Assembly (NCBI RefSeq): GCF_001425605.1
Contig: NZ_LMRG01000023.1
Coordinates: 350,291 to 414,290 of the forward strand
Origin: Rhizobium sp. Leaf453
GTDB lineage: Bacteria; Pseudomonadota; Alphaproteobacteria; Rhizobiales; Rhizobiaceae
Reading direction: 5' to 3'
DNA length: 64,000 nt
Shown here in pieces: positions 1 to 9,121 of the stretch. The translations under genes were made by a program, and so were the position numbers. Numbering within the stretch: the first letter of the stretch is position 1; every line of letters begins with the position of its first letter. The notes beneath the pieces were generated by a model. It was not told the origin of the DNA. It made no database searches and saw only the letters and a program-made list of their open reading frames with translations.

Positions 1-1421
1 ATGTGGTCGCTGTAGCCGAGAACCAGCACGTGGTCGTAGCTCGGAATATCGAGCGCATCGAGTTCGGCGCGGTTGCTGGTGTCGATGATCCGGTGATCAA
101 TCGCCATATTGCCATTGGCGACGCTGAGCGCGCCGATTTCCGCTTCCAGCTCCGGCGTATCGCCGGCAATGGTCAAGAGCGAGCCCGGCGCGACATAGCG
201 CGACAATTCATGGGTGATGATCGGCCCGCGACGGTTCCAGCCGAGAATAAGGGTACGTTCCGGGGCCTGTATCCGTGTCTCGACGGGAAGGATGGCATCC
301 TTTTCGATGCGGATTTCGTTGCTTCCGGATTTGATCGCCGCATCGTCCTCGGCGATGATAATGGCGCGCTCTCCGTCCTTGAAGATGCGGCTGGGCGCTG
401 GATTGAGATGCACCTTGCCTTCCTCGTCGCAAAGGCCGATCAGCGTCGATGTCTCGTAGGCCATGACGGCGGCGGCAAAGCTCTTGCCGGTGATATCCGG
501 CTGCGCCAGCGTGTAGATCTCGCATCCATCGAAATCGAGCAATTCGGAATAGACGGCGCTGAGGCCCGATTGGCGGCTGGAGTGAACCACGATGCGGGAG
601 ATCAGGTCGTCGGCGAGGATGAGCTGCAATTCGTTGCCGCCGACGATGCGAGCGACATCGGCATTGCTGCTGTCGCGGATTTCGGCGGCGATCTGGTAAG
701 GCTTTGCCCGCCGGGTTGGGCCGTTGACCAAAGCAAGCACCGTCTTCACCACCTGTGAATCCGGGTCGTCGCCTTCCGGAGACAGAACGATGATGGAGCG
801 GGAAGTCTGCGGGTTGACGATATTGAGATCGTAAAGGTCGGTCGGGTCGCCACTGCGGCAAATGATCTTGGTGTTCCTCAGATCCGCCACCTTGGTGGCG
901 ATCTCGTCTTCCATCTCCACCTTGTCCTTGTTGGCCATGATGACGATCCGCGGCTTCTTGCGGCTGGTATTGGCGATCACAAGCTCGGAAATCACGTCGA
1001 AGATCGAGGGCGACCAGTTGAGAATGATGGTCTGGTCGTTCTCGAGCACCAGCGAGCGGCCCTTGCGCAATTCATCCAGCTTGTTTTCAAGGCCAGCGCT
1101 CAGGACACCGATCAAGGCTGAGAACACGAAGATACCGGCGATGGTGACAAACAGCGAAACGCCGCGGAAACCCCAGCCAAGGTCGCCGCCCATAGCTCCG
1201 GCATCCATGGTGCGCATCAGCGATTCCCACGCGCCTTCGATGAAGCTGACCGGTTCTCCGCCTTCAGGCGCAATCTGCGTGATGGCAAGGAAAGCGCCGG
1301 CGAGCACGATGACAATGAGCGAAATGACCGCTAGCCAACCGATCAGCGCGATCGGCCCGGCCGCCATGCTCTTGTCGAACGCATAGCGCAGCCGCGCGCC
1401 CCAAGCCGTATCCTTACTCAT
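1..1421 (-). CDS. CASTOR/POLLUX-type ion channel (3' part cut by window edge)
   Basis: The minus-strand frame begins with MSKDTAWGARLRYAFDKSM and stays open for about 473 residues to the window edge, so the C-terminus is missing. Two hydrophobic stretches near residues 25-50 and 85-110 flank a short acidic/glycine-rich segment, as in a small pore module. They are followed by a long cytoplasmic region with two Rossmann/RCK-like parts (segments such as LVLENDQTIILNWSP and RTLILGWNRRGPIITHELS). This layout fits the CASTOR/POLLUX/DMI1-related ion channels found in rhizobia. Its role in the bacterium is inferred to be regulated cation flux; no substrate can be read from the sequence. The gene is divergent from the ABC importer operon. 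The start is a clear ATG with no longer in-frame alternative that looks better. Confidence 0.8.
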   Translation of the reverse strand, partial: MSKDTAWGARLRYAFDKSMAAGPIALIGWLAVISLIVIVLAGAFLAITQIAPEGGEPVSFIEGAWESLMRTMDAGAMGGDLGWGFRGVSLFVTIAGIFVFSALIGVLSAGLENKLDELRKGRSLVLENDQTIILNWSPSIFDVISELVIANTSRKKPRIVIMANKDKVEMEDEIATKVADLRNTKIICRSGDPTDLYDLNIVNPQTSRSIIVLSPEGDDPDSQVVKTVLALVNGPTRRAKPYQIAAEIRDSSNADVARIVGGNELQLILADDLISRIVVHSSRQSGLSAVYSELLDFDGCEIYTLAQPDITGKSFAAAVMAYETSTLIGLCDEEGKVHLNPAPSRIFKDGERAIIIAEDDAAIKSGSNEIRIEKDAILPVETRIQAPERTLILGWNRRGPIITHELSRYVAPGSLLTIAGDTPELEAEIGALSVANGNMAIDHRIIDTSNRAELDALDIPSYDHVLVLGYSDH

Positions 1422-1681
1422 TCTTGTCCCCCAGCCGCCGCAATATGGCAGTCGCCCTGTGAATCGCAGATATTCCTAATGTAATCAACAAGTTTAGATC
1501 GATTACCGCCGATCTGCCCAGATAAGGTCGGGAATAAGCTGGACATCGGCTCGCGCGGCGTCTCGGCCGCCGCCGTACGACAATTGCCAAGCACAATCCG
1601 GCTTGTGCCCTCAGCGTGTCACATGACTGTCAAGGGCCGCGACTATCCATCGCCTGACCTGTTTTGGAAGGATGAACACCG

Positions 1682-2731
1682 ATGAAAAAGTTGCTTGGCG
1701 CGTTCACCGCGCTCGCCGCCGCCAGTCTGATCGCTGTTTCGGCGCATGCCGAAAACTTGGTCCTCTACACGAGCCAGCCGAACGAGGACGCTCAGGCCAC
1801 CGTCGATGCGTTCAAGGCCGCCAATCCCGGCGTCGAGGTCGAATGGGTTCGTGATGGAACCACCAAGATTATGGCCAAGCTCATGGCCGAGATCGAAGCC
1901 GGCAATCCGGTGGCCGATGTACTTCTCATCGCCGATACCGTGACGCTACAGCGCATGAAGGAGGCCGGTCAGCTTCTGAACTACAAGTCGCCCGAAGCGG
2001 CCAATTACGACGCGACCCTGTATGACGCCGACGGTGCGTATTATTCGACGAAGATGATCACCACGGGCATCATCTACAACACCTCCGCCTCGATGAAGCC
2101 GATCGGCTGGAAGGATCTGGCGAAGCCCGAAGCCAAGGGCCTGACCACCATGCCGAGCCCGCTGACGTCCGGCGCAGCGCTGATCCATGCGCAGACATTG
2201 ACAGGCATCGACGGCTTCGGCTGGGACTACTACAAGTCGCTCGCTGAAAACGGCGCGACGGCCGCTGGCGGCAATGGTGGCGTCCTGAAGGCCGTCGCCA
2301 CCGGTGAGAAGGCCTATGGCATGGTCGTTGATTTCATGGCGATCCGCGAAAAGGCCAAGGGCGCACCGGTCGAGTTCGTCTTTCCGGCTGAAGGCGTCAG
2401 CGCCGTGACCGAGCCGGTCGCCATCCTGAAGACCGCGAAGAATGTCGAGACAGCCAAGAAGTTCGTCGACTTCCTGCTGTCCGAACAGGGCCAGCAGGTT
2501 TCGGTCAAGCTCGGCTACATCCCGGCGCGCAACGGTATTGCCCTTCCGGCGGGTTTCCCTGCGCGCGACAGCATCAAGGTGCTGCCGATCGATGCCGCCG
2601 CTGCGGTCAAGAATTCGGATGCCGACCTGAAGACCTTTCCGGCATTTTCGGCACCAACTGATCGGTTCCGATGCCGAGATTGCCCCATCGTGGAAGCAGC
2701 CAGCCCGTCTGGCTGCTTCCACTCGTCATAG
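1682..2731 (+). CDS. ABC importer periplasmic binding protein, iron(III)/phosphonate type (3' end apparently frameshifted)
   Basis: This is the extracytoplasmic solute receptor of an ABC importer. A Sec signal peptide covers residues 1-23 (cut after AHA), and the body matches the FbpA-like/aminoethylphosphonate-type binding proteins (LVLYTSQPNEDAQ near the mature N-terminus, GYIPARNG near residue 280). The ATG has a good ribosome site (GGAAGGATGA). The last ~30 residues, after DLKTF, look unlike the family and run 61 bases into the permease gene. In the +1-shifted frame the sequence continues SGIFGTN and stops at 2659-2661, nine bases before the permease ATG. One missing T in the TTT run at 2636-2638 would explain this. 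The substrate is uncertain: the paired tyrosines of true ferric-binding proteins are not obvious. Confidence 0.85.
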   Translation: MKKLLGAFTALAAASLIAVSAHAENLVLYTSQPNEDAQATVDAFKAANPGVEVEWVRDGTTKIMAKLMAEIEAGNPVADVLLIADTVTLQRMKEAGQLLNYKSPEAANYDATLYDADGAYYSTKMITTGIIYNTSASMKPIGWKDLAKPEAKGLTTMPSPLTSGAALIHAQTLTGIDGFGWDYYKSLAENGATAAGGNGGVLKAVATGEKAYGMVVDFMAIREKAKGAPVEFVFPAEGVSAVTEPVAILKTAKNVETAKKFVDFLLSEQGQQVSVKLGYIPARNGIALPAGFPARDSIKVLPIDAAAAVKNSDADLKTFPAFSAPTDRFRCRDCPIVEAASPSGCFHSS

Positions 2732-4365
2732 CCTTCGTCTGCCTTCTGAGTGTCCTGCCCCTCGCGCGCCTGCTCTATGCCGGCTTGCGCTTTTCATTCG
2801 AGGGCGAGGCAACCGGCTTGTTCGCCGAGCCGGCGACTTGGGCCGCCATCCGGAATACGATGGTCACGGCATCCGGAGGCATGCTGATATCCGTGCTTCT
2901 CGGCGCGGTTTTCGCCTTTGTCGTCACGCTCACCGATTTTCGCGGAAAAGGCGTTTTCAGCTTTGCCTTCATTCTGCCGATGATGATCCCGCCGCAGGTC
3001 ACGGCTCTTGCCTGGGTCCAGATGTCGGGGCCGGCCAGTCCACTTCTGAAGACACTCGGGATCGCGCCACCGCTTGGCAGCCCGCAGCCGCTTTACTCGG
3101 TGGGTGGGATTATCCTTCTTCTGGGAGTCCAACATGCGCCACTGGTGTTTCTGGCGCTGAAGGCGGGGCTTGCCTGTTTGCCGCGGGATGGGGTCGAGGC
3201 GGCGCGGCTGGCCGGCGCATCGCCGTTGCGCGTGTTTCGCGACATCATTCTGCCGCTCACCACACCGGGCCTTGTTGCGGGTGCGGCGCTCGCCTTCGTG
3301 TCCGGCGTCGGCAATTTCGGTATCCCGGCGATCCTCGGCATTCCGGCCTCGATCTTCGTGCTGCCGACCCTGATTTACAGCCGCCTGTCGAGTTTCGGGG
3401 CGGGAACATTTGCCGAGATGGCGCAGCTATCGATGATGATCGCAGTGATCGCGGGGCTTGGGCTGGCCATCCAGCAATGGGCCTTGAGAGGTGCCGACTA
3501 CCGCATTATCGGCCTCTCAGGGCGGAACGCGGTGTTTTCGCTCGGGCGATGGAGGATGGTTTTCGAAGCGGCCTTCCTGGTCATCCTGTTCTTCGTGCTC
3601 GCCGCGCCACTGGCAGCCCTTGTCGCGAGCTCGCTGGTCCCGGCTTACGGGGTGCCACTGAATTTCCGCACCATGTCGCTGGAGGCCTACCGCGAAATCC
3701 TGTTCCGGCAATCGGTCACGCTGACCGCCTTCGCGAACTCTCTCTTCCTTGCCGGAGCGACGGCATTCGGATTGCTGATCTTTTCCGTGCTGACGGCCTA
3801 TCTCCTGGCGCGCCGTTCGGGAAAGCTCGCCAATGTCTTCGCCGCTCTGATCGAGATTCCCTACGCCTTGCCTGGCATCGTTTTGGCGGTCGCCTTCATC
3901 CTGCTATTTGCAGCGCCGTTACCTCTTGTGAACGTTTCCATCTATGGGACGATCTGGATCATCCTAGCTGCTTATTTTTCCAGTTTTTTCGCCGTCAGCC
4001 TCAAACCGGTCATGAGTGCGTTCCTACAACTCGATCCCTCGTTGGAAGAGGCGGCACGGCTATCCGGAGCTTCGTTCGGGTGCCGCATGCGTGACATTCT
4101 GGTCCCGCTCATCGCACCCGCCGCCGGTGCGTCGGTAATCCTCGTTTTCCTGATCGCATGCAGCGAGCTTACCGTTTCCGCGCTGCTCTGGTCCGCCGGT
4201 ACGCAGACGCTGGGGGTGGCGATCTTCAATCTCGACGACAGCGGCAGTTCCGATCTTGCCGCCGCGTTGTCCGTCCTGGTCGTCGTGATGGTCGTCCTGC
4301 TGATGCTCATCCTGGAAATGCTGGCGAAAAGACTTCCCCGAGGGGTGCTGCCATGGCGCAATTGA
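2671..4365 (+). CDS. ABC importer double-length permease, iron/phosphonate type
   Basis: This is an integral inner-membrane permease of 564 residues with about twelve hydrophobic segments and two copies of the binding-protein-dependent transport domain, as in FbpB/SfuB/ThiP-type proteins. Each half carries an EAA-type cytoplasmic loop (GVEAARLAGASPLRVFRDI in the first half, LEEAARLSGASFGCRMRDI in the second), which docks on the ATPase. It lies between the binding protein and the ATPase and overlaps the latter by 13 bases, so the three genes form one operon. The ATG at 2671 is only nine bases after where the binding protein would stop if its frame were intact, which supports this start. Confidence 0.9.
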   Translation: MPRLPHRGSSQPVWLLPLVIAFVCLLSVLPLARLLYAGLRFSFEGEATGLFAEPATWAAIRNTMVTASGGMLISVLLGAVFAFVVTLTDFRGKGVFSFAFILPMMIPPQVTALAWVQMSGPASPLLKTLGIAPPLGSPQPLYSVGGIILLLGVQHAPLVFLALKAGLACLPRDGVEAARLAGASPLRVFRDIILPLTTPGLVAGAALAFVSGVGNFGIPAILGIPASIFVLPTLIYSRLSSFGAGTFAEMAQLSMMIAVIAGLGLAIQQWALRGADYRIIGLSGRNAVFSLGRWRMVFEAAFLVILFFVLAAPLAALVASSLVPAYGVPLNFRTMSLEAYREILFRQSVTLTAFANSLFLAGATAFGLLIFSVLTAYLLARRSGKLANVFAALIEIPYALPGIVLAVAFILLFAAPLPLVNVSIYGTIWIILAAYFSSFFAVSLKPVMSAFLQLDPSLEEAARLSGASFGCRMRDILVPLIAPAAGASVILVFLIACSELTVSALLWSAGTQTLGVAIFNLDDSGSSDLAAALSVLVVVMVVLLMLILEMLAKRLPRGVLPWRN

Positions 4366-5375
4366 TCCTCAATCACGTCAGCAAGGATTTCGGAACCGGC
4401 CAGGCCGCCGTCCGTGACGTCTCGCTGAAGGTGCGGGAAGGTGGATTCCTCGCACTTCTCGGTGCGTCCGGCTGCGGCAAGACGACGTTGCTGCGGATGA
4501 TTGCCGGCTTCGAAGAACCGACGGAAGGCTCAATCATTCTGGGTGAACGGACATTGGCCGATGGCAGCGGAAGTCTGCCGCCGGAAAAGCGCAACATGGC
4601 CATGGTTTTCCAGTCCTACGCGCTCTGGCCGCATATGACCGTCGCACAGAATGTCGGTTATCCGCTGAAGGTGCGTGGCGTCACCGGTGCCGCATTCGAC
4701 GTCCGCGTCAGGGAGGCCTTGTCCGTGGTGCGTCTGGAGGATTTCGCTTCCCGCCGTCCGGCGGAACTTTCCGGCGGCCAGCGGCAGCGCGTAGCACTTG
4801 CCCGTTGTCTTGTCAGTTCGCCGGATGTGGTTCTGCTCGACGAACCGCTGGCCAATCTCGATCGTCACCTCAAGGCGGCAATGCTGGAAACGTTTCGCGA
4901 GTTTCACGCCCGTTCCGGTGCAACGATGATCTACGTGACCCATGACCAGAGCGAGGCGATGGCGCTGGCCACGGATGTCGCGGTTATGTCAGAAGGCCGG
5001 CTGTTGCAGGTTGCCGCACCGGAAGAGATTTATGCGCGACCGGAAGGGCATGTCGTCGGAGGGTTGATCGGGCAGGGGGCTGTTCTGGAGCTCGTCTTGC
5101 CCGATCACGATTCGCGTCTTATGGGCTGGCCAATGATCGAAAAAGCCTTTCGGCAGATGGGCGGGCCGAGACGCGCCATACTTGTGCGCCCGGAACATGT
5201 CGTTGCCGATCCAGATGGCGTCATGCTTCAGGTGCGCTCATGTGTCTATGAGGGGGAGCGTTTTGTCCTGTCGCTGCTCACATCGGGCGGCCAGGCCCTG
5301 CAGGCCTATTCCCCATTTGCTGTCGTTCCCGGCAGTCTGCAGCCGTTTGTCATCCGGCAAGGGTGGCTGGTGTGA
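4353..5375 (+). CDS. ABC importer ATP-binding protein, iron/phosphonate type
   Basis: This is the nucleotide-binding subunit (340 residues) that powers the upstream permease. Visible motifs are Walker A GASGCGKTT (37-45), Q-loop MVFQSYALWPH, signature LSGGQRQRVALARCL, Walker B VVLLDEP, and the switch histidine in YVTHDQSEA. A C-terminal TOBE-like extension follows, as in FbpC/PotA/MalK-type ATPases. I chose the ATG beginning MAQLILNHVSKDF, which overlaps the permease end by 13 bases. An upstream extension of the same frame lies wholly inside the permease gene and is not plausible. It converges on the following small secreted-protein gene with an 8-base gap. Confidence 0.92.
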   Translation: MAQLILNHVSKDFGTGQAAVRDVSLKVREGGFLALLGASGCGKTTLLRMIAGFEEPTEGSIILGERTLADGSGSLPPEKRNMAMVFQSYALWPHMTVAQNVGYPLKVRGVTGAAFDVRVREALSVVRLEDFASRRPAELSGGQRQRVALARCLVSSPDVVLLDEPLANLDRHLKAAMLETFREFHARSGATMIYVTHDQSEAMALATDVAVMSEGRLLQVAAPEEIYARPEGHVVGGLIGQGAVLELVLPDHDSRLMGWPMIEKAFRQMGGPRRAILVRPEHVVADPDGVMLQVRSCVYEGERFVLSLLTSGGQALQAYSPFAVVPGSLQPFVIRQGWLV

Positions 5376-5383
5376 AGACGGTT

Positions 5384-5767
5384 TCAATAACCGCCGGAGC
5401 ATTGCCATCGAATGACCTGGCAGTTGTAGGAGTGTCTGGAGCAGGCTGCCAGTGCCGCGCGCTGCGCCGAGCGGCTGTCTTCCGCCCAGTCCGCGCCCCA
5501 GCCACCATCCGGGCCGCGTGCCACCGCACCGCAGCTGTTTTTGAACCAGATGGCAACGCGGCAATCACGGGCGTTTCTGTGGCAATAGTTTTGGGCGGCA
5601 TCCTCGGCCTGCCAGCGCGACGTGAAGTCATGCGCCCATCCGGACGCGCCCGTGGAGGGCGACAGGGAAATCGCCCCGAAACTGTCGGCATGTGCGCCGG
5701 CAATGCCGGCGGCCAGGCAGACGGCCGCTGCAAGAATGGTTCTCGTTACGCGCTGGACTGTTCGCAT
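5384..5767 (-). CDS. DUF4189 secreted protein
   Basis: A 127-residue protein with a signal peptide (hydrophobic AAAVCLAAGIAGAHA, cut before DSFGAIS) and a mature domain with the pattern of DUF4189: repeated alanine/cysteine elements such as AEDAAQNYCHRNARDC and AQRAALAACSRHS, plus several cysteines that could form periplasmic disulfides. The ATG is preceded by a strong GGGAAGAGAG ribosome site. The frame stays open far upstream, but that part lies in the divergent intergenic region and the next gene and is not family-like. The function of DUF4189 is unknown. Confidence 0.8.
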   Translation of the reverse strand: MRTVQRVTRTILAAAVCLAAGIAGAHADSFGAISLSPSTGASGWAHDFTSRWQAEDAAQNYCHRNARDCRVAIWFKNSCGAVARGPDGGWGADWAEDSRSAQRAALAACSRHSYNCQVIRWQCSGGY

Positions 5768-5977
5768 GCTCTCTTCCCCGAGTGGCTCTGAAATGGTTTC
5801 CCGCCTGATCATGTGCATCAGCAACGGCTGGACAAGAACCTTTATTCGTCGCAGCAAGATGGCCCCAATATTGGTATGGGTGGCGCGTCGCGCCGGCGTA
5901 ATCGGGACAGGGGGAAAGAGGTTCGACATTTCCCACCGATTGGCTAAAGTCGCGCCAATTGCAGTCGGAATTCGCTG

Positions 5978-7084
5978 ATGTCGCTTCGCCTTGCCACCTT
6001 CAATATCGAAAACCTGATGAGCAGGTTCGATTTCTCCGGTTTCCGCAATCAGCTCAAGCAGGATCGCGTGTTGCGGCTGTTCGATGTGAAGAGCGAAGCC
6101 GAATACCAGCGGCTGGAGGAGGCGCGCACGATCGCCCATACCGACGACACACGACAGATGTCGGCGCTGGCGATTGCCGATTGCGATGCCGATATCCTCT
6201 GCCTGCAGGAAGCCGACAACATGACGGCGCTGCATGCGTTCGAATACGGTTACCTCTTCCGCATGGTCGGCAACGGCTACCGGCAGAAATATCTGATCGA
6301 GGGCAATGACAGCCGTGGCATAGACGTTGCCGTCTTGGTGCGCGAGGAGACGCGCGACGGCCAGAAGATCGAATGTGTCGAGGTGAAATCCCATGCCGGC
6401 CTTACCTACGCCGATCTCGGCCTCTTCAACGAAGCGCTGGCGACCACGAACGTACCCGGCGACCGCATCTTCAAACGGGACTGCCTCGAGCTCGATTTTC
6501 GCATCGGTGGCCGGCCATTCACGCTGTTTGTCGTCCATTTCAAGTCGATGGGGCCGGCAAGGGAAGGGCAGGACGGGCGAACCGCGACGATGCCGGTGAG
6601 AATGGCCGAGGCGGCTGCTGTCCGTCGCATTGTCGAAAAACGGTTCGGTGCCGGTAACCTATCGGGCAAGATGTTCGCGATCTGCGGCGACATGAACGAT
6701 TATCAGGAGCGTGTCGATGTGCTGGGCGACCGGCGCAATGGTTATAGTTTCGTTCCGAAGCAGGAGGCGGTGAGCGCGCTCGATGTCTTCAGCCATGACG
6801 GTTTCGTCGAAAACGCGCTTCGCCGCCGCCCCGAGTTGGATCGCTGGACGCTGTTTCATAGCCGCGGCCCTGAGGAGCGCCATCTTTGTCAACTCGATTA
6901 TATCTGGTTGTCGAAGGCGCTGGCTGAGCGCAATCCGGCCGCCGTGCCGGAAATCATCCGCGGTGGTCAGCCCTATCGCACGATCTTTCCGCAAGGGCAG
7001 GAGGTCGAGCGCTATCCGAGAACCGGCTGGGATCGTCCCAAGGCATCCGACCATTGCCCCGTCGTCATTTCCCTCAACGTGTGA
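5978..7084 (+). CDS. Endonuclease/exonuclease/phosphatase family protein
   Basis: A 368-residue metal-dependent phosphodiesterase-fold protein. The family signatures are in order: RLATFNIENL at the N-terminus, ILCLQEADN (metal-binding Glu), VVHFKSMGPA, the CGDMNDY motif (catalytic Asp/Asn), and the C-terminal ASDHCPVV with the catalytic His. No signal peptide is seen, so it probably acts in the cytoplasm. The substrate (nucleic acid, inositol phosphate or phospholipid) cannot be told. The following Nudix-like gene starts nine bases after its stop, which suggests co-transcription. Confidence 0.88.
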   Translation: MSLRLATFNIENLMSRFDFSGFRNQLKQDRVLRLFDVKSEAEYQRLEEARTIAHTDDTRQMSALAIADCDADILCLQEADNMTALHAFEYGYLFRMVGNGYRQKYLIEGNDSRGIDVAVLVREETRDGQKIECVEVKSHAGLTYADLGLFNEALATTNVPGDRIFKRDCLELDFRIGGRPFTLFVVHFKSMGPAREGQDGRTATMPVRMAEAAAVRRIVEKRFGAGNLSGKMFAICGDMNDYQERVDVLGDRRNGYSFVPKQEAVSALDVFSHDGFVENALRRRPELDRWTLFHSRGPEERHLCQLDYIWLSKALAERNPAAVPEIIRGGQPYRTIFPQGQEVERYPRTGWDRPKASDHCPVVISLNV

Positions 7085-7092
7085 TTCTTCCC

Positions 7093-7842
7093 ATGCATGA
7101 TTTCAAATCGAAGCTAACCAGCAACATGTCCGAATGGCCGCCGGAACGCCGGATATTCCCGGTCACCGGCATCGATCTGCGCGTCATGGATGGGCCGCAT
7201 CCCTACTGCATTTCCGAACAGGTGGCGATCTCGGCCAATTGGGCTGAGGAGCTTGCCGCCAATCCCGCGCTCTATGACGGTCGTATGTTGCTGCCGCGGG
7301 CAATCGCAATCGAAAACGGCGTGATACGCGGTGAAAGCCACATCGTTCCATTCTCTGCGTTCCTGTTGTGGCGCAAGACCCGTCCGGTCGACCTGGCGCT
7401 GCATCTCTTCGGTCTGCCGGTGATTGTTTCTTCCGATGGTGCCGTGATTGCCATCCGCATGGGCAAGCACACGTCAAATCCCGGTCGTGTCTATTGCGCG
7501 GCGGGCTCGCTTGATCCTGACGATATTCGCGATGGCATCTGCGATATGGATTGCAACATGGCCCGCGAAGTGTTGGAGGAAACGGGCGTTGCGCTTGCCG
7601 ATGCCGAGAACGTGTCGGAGTTTCACGCCTTGCATGACCGGGGCGTCATTACCGTCCTGCGCGTCTATCGCTTTGCGGAGACTGCAGCGGAACTGATCGA
7701 GCGAATCGGCCGCCATATCGCCGAGGATCCCGAGCCGGAGATTGACGAGGCGCTGGCGATTCGCAGCGCCGAACCGGGGCTGCACACCTATCTGCCCTTC
7801 ATGCCACCCGTTCTGGAATGGGTGTTGCACAGCGGTCGGTAA
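7093..7842 (+). CDS. Nudix-like hydrolase with diverged Nudix box
   Basis: A 249-residue protein whose centre carries REVLEETGV, the catalytic second half of the Nudix box (metal-binding glutamates). The first half (G-x5-E) is not intact: the expected glutamate position is cysteine and the spacing is loose. The context GRVYCAAGSLDPDD before it is also Nudix-like. It is therefore probably a distant Nudix hydrolase or a Nudix-fold protein with altered activity. It follows the endonuclease/phosphatase gene closely. The start lacks a convincing ribosome site; a second ATG eleven codons later is an alternative. Confidence 0.7.
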   Translation: MHDFKSKLTSNMSEWPPERRIFPVTGIDLRVMDGPHPYCISEQVAISANWAEELAANPALYDGRMLLPRAIAIENGVIRGESHIVPFSAFLLWRKTRPVDLALHLFGLPVIVSSDGAVIAIRMGKHTSNPGRVYCAAGSLDPDDIRDGICDMDCNMAREVLEETGVALADAENVSEFHALHDRGVITVLRVYRFAETAAELIERIGRHIAEDPEPEIDEALAIRSAEPGLHTYLPFMPPVLEWVLHSGR

Positions 7843-7908
7843 TGCTTTTGCGCTTGCCGCCCGGTGTCAGGCGTGCAAGGTCTGGTGAAGGAAACAGACA
7901 GGGAGTTG

Positions 7909-8829
7909 ATGGTGGCTCGACGCTACGCAATCTACGATGTTTTCACCGCCAACAGGCTGGAGGGAAATCCTTTGGCCGTCGTTTTCGATGGCGACGGGCT
8001 GAGTGATACGGCCATGCAGGCGATTGCCGGTGAATTCAACCTGTCGGAGACGGTGTTCATCCAGCCACCGGAAAATCCGGCGCATACGGCGCGCCTCAGG
8101 ATTTTCACACCAGGATATGAACTGCCCTTCGCCGGGCATCCGACTGTCGGAGCGGCAATCGCGCTCGCCGAGGACGCGCGCAAGCCGAGCGATGGCGATT
8201 ATGACCTCGTGCAGATGCTGGAGGAAAATGTCGGGCCGGTGCGTTGTGCGGTGCGGTACAAGGCTGGATCGGCGACCTTTGCAGAGTTCGATGTGCCACG
8301 CAAATCGATGCAACTGGATGCCAGGCTGGATCGGCAGGCGTTGGCCGATGCCTTCAGCCTCAAGGCGACCCAGATCGGTTTCGAGAATCACGTTCCCTCG
8401 TTCTGGAGCGCCGGCGTACCGTTTGTGATGGTGCCTGTCCATGACGTCGCAGCTGCCGGTGCGGTCGAATTCGACGCAGCCGCATGGGAGCAGCTTACGC
8501 CGATGGCAGACGGGCGGCTCGCCAGTGCCTATGTCTACTGTCGGGGCGGTATCAACCATGTCGCACGGTTCCATGCGCGCATGTTCGCGCCTGCCATGGG
8601 GATCAGCGAGGACCCGGCTACAGGCTCGGCCGTCGCGGCCTTCTCCGGCGCCATTCATCATTTCGACCGGCTGATCGACGGCCATCATCCATTCCTCATC
8701 GAGCAAGGGGTCGAGATGGGGCGCCCGTCTCTGCTACACCTTCATGTCGACGTCTCCGGCGGCGAAATCGCCGCCTCCCGGATCGGTGGGCAGGCGATCA
8801 GGATCGCGGCCGGTGAACTTTATCTTTGA
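7909..8829 (+). CDS. PhzF family isomerase
   Basis: A 306-residue cytoplasmic protein of the PhzF/diaminopimelate-epimerase fold. Diagnostic motifs are [17 protein letters not shown] at the N-terminus, [10 protein letters not shown] with the presumed catalytic Glu, [16 protein letters not shown], and the C-terminal [12 protein letters not shown]. PhzF enzymes isomerise small aromatic or amino-acid-derived acids; no phenazine genes are near, so the substrate is unknown. I chose the ATG giving [12 protein letters not shown], with GGGAG just upstream, over an earlier GTG that adds 15 non-conserved residues. Confidence 0.88.
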   Translation: MVARRYAIYDVFTANRLEGNPLAVVFDGDGLSDTAMQAIAGEFNLSETVFIQPPENPAHTARLRIFTPGYELPFAGHPTVGAAIALAEDARKPSDGDYDLVQMLEENVGPVRCAVRYKAGSATFAEFDVPRKSMQLDARLDRQALADAFSLKATQIGFENHVPSFWSAGVPFVMVPVHDVAAAGAVEFDAAAWEQLTPMADGRLASAYVYCRGGINHVARFHARMFAPAMGISEDPATGSAVAAFSGAIHHFDRLIDGHHPFLIEQGVEMGRPSLLHLHVDVSGGEIAASRIGGQAIRIAAGELYL

Positions 8830-8895
8830 AAAACAGGCCTTAAACCGCCCATACAGATTTTTTTGAAAAATCCGAAAGAAAATCGCTTGGGGCGC

Positions 8896-8924
8896 TGGAC
8901 AAGCCAGTCGAAGGCCATTATACG
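8896..8924 (+). promoter_or_regulatory. Promoter of tRNA-Lys
   Basis: A TGGACA -35 element and a TATACG -10 element are separated by exactly 17 bases, about 54 bases before the tRNA 5' end. Both match the vegetative sigma factor consensus with few mismatches. No experimental support; read from sequence only. Confidence 0.55.
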
Positions 8925-8978
8925 CCCCATCAGACCACGGCAACGGCGGTCTTGAGGCCGCAGCGAAGCGGTTTTGGC

Positions 8979-9054
<76 letters not shown>

Positions 9055-9082
9055 TTCTTCTCTTTATTCATATTAAATTCCA

Positions 9083-9121
9083 AGCGGCCTTTTTACACTA
9101 GGCCGCTGGAGTCGTTTTTGT
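9083..9121 (+). terminator. Probable terminator after tRNA-Lys
   Basis: An 8-bp perfect stem AGCGGCCT/AGGCCGCT encloses a 9-base loop; a run of Ts (GTTTTTGTTTC) begins eight bases after the stem. The position, 29 bases after the tRNA, fits a transcript end. Confidence 0.5.

Noticed and set aside
1422-1681. Iron-responsive RirA/Irr operator before the ABC importer
   Set aside because: No convincing inverted TGA-N9-TCA or ICE-like motif; the iron assignment of the transporter is itself uncertain.
2600-2731. Programmed frameshift at the end of the ABC binding-protein gene
   Set aside because: The TTT run is short and there is no clear slippery heptamer with a downstream structure; a simple deletion or sequencing error is the more economical reading.
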